From CALFCE01 sp964411665 (GTDB taxonomy: Bacteria; Pseudomonadota; Gammaproteobacteria; Granulosicoccales; Granulosicoccaceae), in assembly GCA_964411665.1 (NCBI GenBank), contig CAYPMR010000062.1:1-22054 (forward strand): 22,054 nucleotides of DNA. Reading direction: 5' to 3'. The notes beneath the pieces were generated by a model. The model did no database searches, had not been told where the DNA came from, and saw only the letters and a program-made list of their open reading frames with translations. Below are positions 16,640-22,054 of this stretch, one piece after another; within the stretch, counting starts at the first letter, position 1, and every line of letters begins with the position of its first letter. The position numbers were made by a program, and so were the translations under genes.

Positions 16640-16680
16640 ATAACTAACAGGAACCTCTGATTAAGAGGTTCCCAAGTTAT
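16640..16680. terminator. Hairpin between convergent MFS and TRAP genes, probable bidirectional terminator
   Basis: GGAACCTCT (16650-16658) pairs perfectly with AGAGGTTCC (16664-16672) around a five-base loop. An outer stem ATAACT (16640-16645) with AGTTAT (16675-16680) extends it. It sits between the two converging stop codons. A U-tract is weak on both strands, so efficiency as an intrinsic terminator is uncertain. Confidence 0.65.
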
Positions 16681-16695
16681 GAGACTTAAATGTTG

Positions 16696-18300
16696 CTATT
16701 TCCCAAATACCAGTTGCGGTAACCACAACGCCAGTTTCGGAAATGCCAGTACCAGCATGATGCCGATAACTTGCAAGAATACGAATGGGATGATACCGCG
16801 ATAAATTTCCTGCATCTTCACGATCGACGGTGCTACACCTTTCATGTAGAACAACGCAAAACCAAACGGCGGTGTTAAAAAGGACGTTTGTAAATTGGTG
16901 GCGACAAGAATCGCAAACCAATAGATCACTTGTGTCTCCACGTACTGTATCTGAGCCGCGTTCACCGGTGGGTCGAGTCCTACATGAGTGGCGAATGCGG
17001 GTGCCGTGGCTTTTATGACCGGTGTGAATACCGGCAGGATGATCAAAATGATCTCCAGAAAATCGAAGAAGAAACCAAGTAAAAAGATAACTGCCATCAA
17101 CATGATCAGCAGTGCCCACGGCCCGAGATCAAGCCATTGTATAAAGTGGATGATCAACTCTTCGCCGTAGACGTTTCTGAAGATCGTTGAGAAGGCGGTG
17201 GCACCGATGAAGATAAAGAAAATCATCGATGTGGTCAGTGTAGTGCGATCGACAACGTCTTTGAGCAAGCGCAGGTTGAACGTGCCATTAAACAGTGCAA
17301 GAACCACTGCGCCAAAAGCACCCACACCCGCGGCTTCCGTTGGTGTTGCCCAGCCACCAAAAATTGAACCAAGAACCATCACGATTAAAAAGATCGGTGG
17401 TACGAAACCGAGCAATATGCCACCCCACAGGCTGTTTCCTTCGATCCTGCCCATCACCATCGACATGGTGAAAATAGCAAAGAACGCGGCCAGTCCCCAA
17501 TTGACACTGGGCATGATGCCGGCGGAGGTCAGATACCTGGCAGCACCTATTATCGCGGCAGCGATAATCAGATAAATTATGATGTTGTGTTTTTTACTAG
17601 GGTTAAGCTGAATCGCGTCTGCCGGTAATGGTGGCGCAAGAGACGGTTTAATTGTGCAGACAGTCATTATGTACAGAAAATAAAGACTCGACAGCAATAG
17701 CCCGGGCAGGATTGCACCTATAAACAGGTTACCGACCGATACGGTCATCAGGTTGGCCATCAACACCAGCATGATGCTCGGTGGTATCAAAATACCCAGC
17801 GTGGCACTCGATGCAATGGTGCCGGTCGCGAGTGACGGGCTGTAGCCTCGGCCAAGCATGGTCGGCAAAGCGAGTAGCGTGATCATCACCACCGACGCAC
17901 CGATGATGCCGGTGGTTGCTGCCATGATAGTGCCCATGACAGTTACCGACAGTGCCAGTCCGCCCGGTATGCGGCGCAGCATCACTTGCAGAATGTGCAA
18001 CAGATTTTCTGCGACTTTTGATTTTTCCAGCATCGTGCCCATGAATACAAAGCACGGAATGGCGACCAGAATCGGGTTGTGCACCGCTCCTGAGCCACCA
18101 TCGCCCCAGACACGTTGGACAACCTGAAAGAAAACGGCGAAATCTATGAATTCAAGATGCCAGGCAAGCAGACCGAACAGGGTCGAAATGCCGCCCAGTG
18201 CTATAGCAACCGGTAAGCCAGTGAACAACATCAGCGCCAGTGCCAAAAACATGTAGGCACCTATATAGTCGTACAGGTGGTCGTAGACTATTTCCCACAT
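16696..18300 (-). CDS. dctM: TRAP transporter large permease (DctM, mannitol/chloroaromatic type)
   Basis: This 534-aa inner-membrane subunit carries the transport pathway of a Na+-driven TRAP system. Family motifs are SATLGILIPPSIMLVLMA (LGILIPPS at 168-175), GGWATPTEAAGVGAFGA (about 315-331) and NLQTSFLTPPFGFALFYMKG near the end. The length, about 100 residues longer than C4-dicarboxylate DctM, and these motifs point to the COG4664/FcbT3 branch. It is the last gene of the leftward dctP-dctQ-dctM operon, starting 34 bp after the dctQ stop. A hairpin follows the stop. The substrate is not determined; family members carry mannitol, chloroaromatic acids or 2-oxoacids. Confidence 0.93.
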   Translation of the reverse strand: MWEIVYDHLYDYIGAYMFLALALMLFTGLPVAIALGGISTLFGLLAWHLEFIDFAVFFQVVQRVWGDGGSGAVHNPILVAIPCFVFMGTMLEKSKVAENLLHILQVMLRRIPGGLALSVTVMGTIMAATTGIIGASVVMITLLALPTMLGRGYSPSLATGTIASSATLGILIPPSIMLVLMANLMTVSVGNLFIGAILPGLLLSSLYFLYIMTVCTIKPSLAPPLPADAIQLNPSKKHNIIIYLIIAAAIIGAARYLTSAGIMPSVNWGLAAFFAIFTMSMVMGRIEGNSLWGGILLGFVPPIFLIVMVLGSIFGGWATPTEAAGVGAFGAVVLALFNGTFNLRLLKDVVDRTTLTTSMIFFIFIGATAFSTIFRNVYGEELIIHFIQWLDLGPWALLIMLMAVIFLLGFFFDFLEIILIILPVFTPVIKATAPAFATHVGLDPPVNAAQIQYVETQVIYWFAILVATNLQTSFLTPPFGFALFYMKGVAPSIVKMQEIYRGIIPFVFLQVIGIMLVLAFPKLALWLPQLVFGK

Positions 18301-18334
18301 AACGGTTCAGCTCTCAGAATATTTATTGGGTTGT

Positions 18335-19012
18335 TTAGGATTTTTCTGATGCAGCAAGTGCTGCCAGTCGTTCTTTCTCGAGAAGTTCTTCTGCGGCGCG
18401 CTGAGCGTCAGCCATAGCAGAGGATTGATCCGAAAAAATAGCCAGCGAGGCAAGCGCTTCATCACTTTGTGGTTGTTTGCTAGTTAAAAAACTCCACAAC
18501 CTGATGATGGTTGCAACGACTGCACTGAATACGACGATGAAGCCGAGAACCATAAACGATTTGACGATAAATCGTTTTGGCAACCCGGTTGCAGATTCAG
18601 ATCCTTCATTCTGTAACAGAGAGATATAGAATTGATCCCATGAAAATTTGATCATCAGAATCAAAAAAGGCAGTCCGAGCAGTATCAGACCGATCAACTC
18701 AAGCCATGCCTGTTTACGGCGCGGTAATAATTCCCTGAATACATCAACTCGCACGTGCGCATTCATCAGATAGCCCAGACCGAATGACATTAGCAACAGA
18801 ACAGCGTGCAAGTGCCATTGGAAGTCCTGAAGAATGGTCGATACCGACCAGCCCCACTCGACGCCCCATTCCGAAAACAACAAACGGGTGTAATCGAGTT
18901 TACGGGTGATGACATCGAAGAGGATTATCAGTACCAGCGGCACTATCAGCCAACCAGCGAGTAAGCCGGCACTCCGACTGAAACGATCCAGGGCGTTCGC
19001 GAATTTAAGCAT
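18335..19012 (-). CDS. dctQ: TRAP transporter small permease (DctQ)
   Basis: The 225-aa, four-helix membrane subunit pairs with DctM. LQDFQWHLHAVLLLMSFGLGYLMNAHVRVDVFREL (61-95) carries the WHL and AHVRVDV signature of the COG4665/FcbT2 branch, and helices lie at about 19-36, 66-84, 103-122 and 151-172. A hydrophilic, Ala/Glu-rich cytoplasmic tail (about 180-225, AQRAAEELLEKERLAAL) extends beyond the last helix and could form a coiled coil; that is longer than I expect for a small permease. The ATG at 19012 has no strong Shine-Dalgarno. It is separated from dctP by 203 bp of hairpin-rich sequence and from dctM by 34 bp. Confidence 0.9.
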   Translation of the reverse strand: MLKFANALDRFSRSAGLLAGWLIVPLVLIILFDVITRKLDYTRLLFSEWGVEWGWSVSTILQDFQWHLHAVLLLMSFGLGYLMNAHVRVDVFRELLPRRKQAWLELIGLILLGLPFLILMIKFSWDQFYISLLQNEGSESATGLPKRFIVKSFMVLGFIVVFSAVVATIIRLWSFLTSKQPQSDEALASLAIFSDQSSAMADAQRAAEELLEKERLAALAASEKS

Positions 19013-19094
19013 GATTAATTAGCCGCGATGATCAGAGCGAATAGTCAAACTCACTTTATAGGATTGACAAAAGTGGATCTGACCACGTGCTTGT

Positions 19095-19170
19095 GACCGA
19101 ATCGGTCAGGGATTTGGAATCCCAACCGGTGTTGTCATCGATAGAGACCTGTTTGCACAAGCCTCTATCG
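19095..19170 (-). promoter_or_regulatory. Cluster of inverted repeats between dctP and dctQ
   Basis: Three perfect inverted pairs lie close together: GACCGA/TCGGTC (19095-19107, one base apart), GGGATT/AATCCC (19109-19123, three-base loop) and CGATAGAG/CTCTATCG (19139-19170, 16-base loop). In the dctP-dctQ transcript they would fold just after the dctP stop. Such hairpins often stabilise the binding-protein mRNA or reduce read-through to the permease genes. No clear T-run follows, so a full terminator is less likely. Confidence 0.5.
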
Positions 19171-19215
19171 AGACATTTATACCGGCGTACCGATTTCGGG
19201 GTTCGTAATTTAAAT

Positions 19216-20286
19216 TTACTCTACGAATTCCGCAGGCAGGAAGCCTACAGCACCCCAAACTTTGTAACCGCTATGGAATTCAGTCCACAGGTCCCAGAAT
19301 TCCTGTACATCAGGGTTGTCTGCGACAGCTTCAGCGTGGACTTCTTTCCATGCAGCTTGCAGTGTTTTCAACACATCGTCAGACCAGGTTTTGATCTTTA
19401 CGCCATCAGCTTCGTTATCGAGCATCGCCTGATGTTGTAGAGAGTTACCTTGTGCAATGTGCTTCATGGTGTTCGCATCACATGAAGTCTCGAGCATGGC
19501 TTTGTACTCGCCCGGCAGCTCGTCCCACTTTGGCTTGTAAACCGAGAGGTGGTTTGAGGTTGCCTGCTGGTGCCAGCCAGGGAAGTAGTTGTATTTTGTG
19601 ATCTGGTAGAAGCCTGCAGATCTGTCAACAACCGGCATGGAGTACTCGGTTGCATCGATGGTACCCAGCTCAAGTGCTGGATAAATATCACCTCCAGCAA
19701 GTAGTTGTGTTGATACACCGAGCTTCTGCATAACCTGTGCACCCACGCCGAAGAAGCGCATTTTCAGGCCTTTGAGTTGACCGAGATCGGTGATTTCTTC
19801 TTTAAACCATCCCGAAGTTTCAGGAGGAGACATGCCGCACAGCATGAAGTGCATGTTGTCTTTGGCGTACAGTTTCTGAGCGAACTCTTCACCGCCACCG
19901 TGCTTGAAGAATGCGTAGAATTCATCTGAACCCGGTCCGAACGGGAAAGATGAGATGTAGGCATAAACAGAGTTCTTGCCTTGTTCGTAGCCACTGGTAC
20001 CGTAAGCTGCATCAAAGCTGCCTTGGCTCAGTCCATCGTAATAAGCTGTGCCGCCTGCAAGTGCGCCGGGCTCGAAGATTTTGATATCGAAATCACCGCC
20101 AGACATCGCATTAACCTGGTCAGCGACGTACTTGGGGCGGTCACCCTGGATGATCTGGCTGGCCGGGAATGCTGAGTGCATTTTCCAGCGAACTTTTTTC
20201 GCAGCATGGGTCGGTGTGGAGATAGCCGCTGCAAAAACGGTAGCTGCCGCTGCTATCCCTACTTTTTTAAACGTAGTGTTATTCAA
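19216..20286 (-). CDS. dctP: TRAP transporter substrate-binding protein (DctP/TakP-like)
   Basis: The 356-aa periplasmic binding protein begins with a signal peptide (MNNTTFKKVGIAAAATVF up to THA28, cleavage before AKKVRW). Mature hallmarks include WKMHSAFPASQI, the conserved ligand arginine R177 in LKMRFFGVGAQVMQKLG, LAGGDIYPALELGTIDATEYSMP (196-218), and YNYFPGWHQ (232-240). These match the COG4663 branch (mannitol/chloroaromatic and 2-oxoacid TakP-like), so a carboxylate ligand is likely but not identified. The start is a TTG at 20286, supported by GGAGG seven bases upstream; no upstream in-frame ATG competes. It heads the leftward dctPQM operon. Confidence 0.94.
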   Translation of the reverse strand: MNNTTFKKVGIAAAATVFAAAISTPTHAAKKVRWKMHSAFPASQIIQGDRPKYVADQVNAMSGGDFDIKIFEPGALAGGTAYYDGLSQGSFDAAYGTSGYEQGKNSVYAYISSFPFGPGSDEFYAFFKHGGGEEFAQKLYAKDNMHFMLCGMSPPETSGWFKEEITDLGQLKGLKMRFFGVGAQVMQKLGVSTQLLAGGDIYPALELGTIDATEYSMPVVDRSAGFYQITKYNYFPGWHQQATSNHLSVYKPKWDELPGEYKAMLETSCDANTMKHIAQGNSLQHQAMLDNEADGVKIKTWSDDVLKTLQAAWKEVHAEAVADNPDVQEFWDLWTEFHSGYKVWGAVGFLPAEFVE

Positions 20287-20298
20287 GGTAGTTCCTCC
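20284..20298 (-). promoter_or_regulatory. Strong Shine-Dalgarno with TTG start of dctP
   Basis: On the minus strand GGAGG (plus-strand CCTCC, 20294-20298) is seven bases before the TTG codon at 20286-20284. Spacing and strength are near ideal and decide the start. Confidence 0.8.
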
Positions 20299-20342
20299 AA
20301 ATTTCTAAATCGGCGATTTGTTCGCCGGGCGGTTCGCGATTG

Positions 20343-20370
20343 TTCTGGTTATTCTATTCTGGTTATTCTA
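20343..20370. repeat. Tandem 14-bp repeat upstream of dctP
   Basis: ttctggttattcta occurs twice head-to-tail (20343-20356 and 20357-20370), in the region that should carry the dctP promoter. Confidence 0.85.
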
Positions 20371-20404
20371 TACACTGCTTTTTTATACTGGCTTGTAGCT
20401 AAAG

Positions 20405-20449
20405 CGTATTTGTGTTGATTGTATTTCTGTTGATCGTATTTGTGTTGCT
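20405..20449. repeat. Three tandem 15-bp units next to the assembly gap
   Basis: cgtatttgtgttgat, tgtatttctgttgat and cgtatttgtgttgct follow each other without gap. The units differ at one to three positions. The third unit begins the 55-bp segment that is repeated on the other side of the N run. Confidence 0.85.
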
Positions 20450-20644
20450 GTAAATAGTGTGTTGATGCAAATAGCTTTTGTCTGGTCACNNNNNNNNNNN
20501 NNNNNNNNNNNNNNNNNNNNNNNNNNNNNNNNNNNNNNNNNNNNNNNNNNNNNNNNNNNNNNNNNNNNNNNNNNNNNNNNNNNNNNNNNCGTATTTGTGT
20601 TGCTGTAAATAGTGTGTTGATGCAAATAGCTTTTGTCTGGTCAC
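20435..20644. other. 100-N assembly gap flanked by identical 55-bp sequences
   Basis: N run at 20490-20589 (exactly 100). The 55 bases before it (20435-20489) are identical to the 55 bases after it (20590-20644). This is what a scaffolder leaves when two contigs that share one k-mer end (k = 55) are joined with a default gap. The true sequence may have one copy and no gap, or a longer tandem array. Confidence 0.85.
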
Positions 20645-20930
20645 CGGTCAGGCCACTATTTAAAGGCCGGGACCAAGGCGGAATGTGATGCACAGTACGC
20701 ATTTGGGAAACTGCGGTAATTTGCCGTCAGCCCGCCATATCCGACCCTTAGATTAAACCACATTGCATTTCGGAAAGCGATAGCATGGCGGCTGTAAGCT
20801 ACTCTGTTTATAACGGGGCCAGTGACGGGATACTGCCATGGCAGCAGTGCTGGCATCCCGAAAATCACCTGATTGCTTCACTTTGGTGCAATCTCTGCCA
20901 GCCTGTACATTTATCAAAAGAGGTAGTGCT
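20645..20930. other. Non-coding region before the second EamA gene
   Basis: No gene is evident here. A 12-bp palindrome (CTGCCATGGCAG, 20833-20844) lies around an in-frame ATG at 20838. The 3' end carries AGAGG (20919-20923) before the TTG at 20931. Confidence 0.45.
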
Positions 20931-20933
20931 TTG
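20919..20933 (+). promoter_or_regulatory. Shine-Dalgarno supporting a TTG start of the EamA gene
   Basis: AGAGG at 20919-20923 precedes the TTG at 20931 by seven bases. The resulting N-terminus enters the first membrane helix directly, as in the family. Confidence 0.55.
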
Positions 20934-21827
20934 TTACAAATTCCGCTGAGCGCTATCGTGCTGTCAGTCGTGATTCATTCATTGTGGGGAGGAAATGCGG
21001 TTGCGGCCAAGTTCGCTCTGGAAGCTTTTCCGCCCTTTTATAGTGCTGCTATTCGTTTTATATTTGGTGTGCTGACTATTTGGCTGTGGTGCCGCCTGAT
21101 TGATCGTCGCCTGTGGCCTGAATCACACGAATGGCGTCCGATTCTTCTTATCAGTGTATTTTTCACTGTGCAAATAGCCTTGATGAATTTCGGGTTTGAC
21201 GCCACCAGCGGTATTAATGCATCGATTCTGATTTCAACCAATCCGCTGTTTGCCGCCGTTTTCGCACACTACATACTCGCCGGTGATCGTCTGAACATGA
21301 TTGCCGTCGCTGGTCTGTTACTGGCATTTAGCGGCGTAGTTTTGACTCTGCTGATGTCGGGTGGTGATGCCTCCGCCTCTGCCAATGGTGTTGAATTTGG
21401 CAATACGGGTGATTGGCTGTGTTTGGCGAGTGCGTGCTTGCTGGGCTATCGGTTAATGGCAAGTGCGCATGTCATGCGTGAGGTAGATTCCTATCGATTA
21501 GCCTTTTGGCAGATGATGATATCCATACCCGTATATCTGCTTATGGGACATTTCTTTGAACAGATACGTTGGCAAGAGGCAGGTTGGCCGGCGTGGTCTG
21601 GCCTGCTCTATCAGGGTGTCGTAGTTGCAGGTGCCGGATTTATGGTATCGCTGTGGCTAATGAGTCGATATCGCCCCAGCCTGATTGCAAGTTTCGGTTT
21701 CATCGCCCCCATATCGGGCGTATTGCTGTCGATTGCACTGCTGGGTGAATCTTCCAGCCAATGGCTGTGGTTTAGTTTGACGCTGGTAGCTCTTGGCTTG
21801 TTATTGTTAACTCTGAAAATCCGCTAA
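20931..21827 (+). CDS. EamA-family (DMT) metabolite transporter, second copy
   Basis: A 298-aa protein with two EamA repeats and about ten helices. The first opens LSAIVLSVVIHSLWGGNAVAAKFALEAFPPFY, a typical DMT start. The second begins near GDWLCLASACLLGYRLM and ends with SFGFIAPISGVLLSIALLGESSSQWLWFSLTLVALGLLLL. Substrate unknown; amino acid or metabolite efflux is common for the family. The TTG at 20931 is preferred because AGAGG lies seven bases upstream. An ATG at 20838 would add a 31-residue leader that looks non-membranous and unlike the family. The gene converges on typA with 8 bp between the stops and no terminator hairpin seen in the gap. Confidence 0.88.
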   Translation: MLQIPLSAIVLSVVIHSLWGGNAVAAKFALEAFPPFYSAAIRFIFGVLTIWLWCRLIDRRLWPESHEWRPILLISVFFTVQIALMNFGFDATSGINASILISTNPLFAAVFAHYILAGDRLNMIAVAGLLLAFSGVVLTLLMSGGDASASANGVEFGNTGDWLCLASACLLGYRLMASAHVMREVDSYRLAFWQMMISIPVYLLMGHFFEQIRWQEAGWPAWSGLLYQGVVVAGAGFMVSLWLMSRYRPSLIASFGFIAPISGVLLSIALLGESSSQWLWFSLTLVALGLLLLTLKIR

Positions 21828-21835
21828 GCGACTTT

Positions 21836-22054
21836 CTAACTGGCTTTGGCCGCTCGCGAATTCCTCTTTCGATCATTTTCGGTCAAGGCTTTCTTGCGCA
21901 CGCGAATAGAGTCAGGTGTTACTTCCACCAGCTCGTCGTCATCGATGAATTCCAGTGCTTGCTCAAGCGAAAGTTTTATCGGCGGCGTCAATACAATGTT
22001 CTCATCAGTGCCGGCGGCGCGGATGTTGGTGAGTTGTTTGGCTTTCAGGCAGTT
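21836..22054 (-). CDS. typA: Ribosome-associated GTPase TypA/BipA, C-terminal end (cut by window edge)
   Basis: The last 72 codons and the stop of a leftward gene run in from the right edge. KLSLEQALEFIDDDELVEV, preceded by KQLTNIRAAGTDENIVLTPP and followed by TPDSIRVRKKALTENDRKR, matches the C-terminal domain of E. coli TypA/BipA almost residue by residue. TypA is a translational GTPase that binds ribosomes and helps 50S assembly and growth at low temperature or under stress. The GTPase domain is outside the window, so its integrity cannot be judged. Confidence 0.95.
   Translation of the reverse strand, partial: NCLKAKQLTNIRAAGTDENIVLTPPIKLSLEQALEFIDDDELVEVTPDSIRVRKKALTENDRKRNSRAAKAS

Noticed and set aside
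20349..20702. Minus-strand ORF running through the N gap
   Set aside because: It exists only because the Ns are translated and the 55-bp segment is duplicated; it is not a gene.
20833..20844. 12-bp palindrome CTGCCATGGCAG as an operator
   Set aside because: Isolated, short and not linked to a promoter; it is also explained by chance around the ATG at 20838.

Overview
The window looks like a draft-assembly chromosomal segment from a gammaproteobacterium. The evidence is the partial CCA-adding enzyme and the partial TypA/BipA at the two ends, both very close to the E. coli sequences by eye, plus ZapE, PncB, a NDUFA9-type protein and a COG4324-type lipoprotein. The genus cannot be fixed from this sequence. 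Transporters for organic acids are abundant, including a mannitol/chloroaromatic-type TRAP system. A run of exactly 100 N marks a scaffold join.

Layout. 1-4.05 kb: cca (cut by the left edge), a divergent zinc-peptidase-like lipoprotein, then leftward genes for a NDUFA9-like NAD(P)-binding protein and nicotinate phosphoribosyltransferase. 4.18-4.43 kb: a 253-bp element bounded by 13-bp perfect inverted repeats, without a gene, resembling a MITE or decayed transposon remnant. 4.46-8.93 kb: a class I aminotransferase, a divergent membrane hybrid histidine kinase/receiver protein, and a CPA1-type cation/proton antiporter. 9.1-12.7 kb: a YgjP-like metallohydrolase, an aberrant MotA-like membrane protein directly followed by a PilZ (c-di-GMP receptor) gene, and ZapE. 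12.8-21.8 kb: five transport systems in a row (MFS, EamA/DMT, MFS, TRAP dctPQM, EamA/DMT). The window closes with the C-terminal end of typA.

How the genes work together. The clearest functional units are the dctP-dctQ-dctM operon, read leftward, and the overlapping motA-like/pilZ pair, read rightward. The rest is mostly single genes with housekeeping roles or transport. The most unusual part is the motA-like/pilZ pair. The stator-type protein keeps the Arg/Glu spacing of the MotA cytoplasmic loop, lacks the two mechanistically important MotA prolines, and carries a Ser/Asn-rich insert between TM3 and TM4. No motB/exbD partner is adjacent. Other points for a second look are the 253-bp inverted-repeat element, the tandem repeats and 55-bp duplication around the assembly gap in the dctP upstream region, and the structured dctP-dctQ intergenic region.
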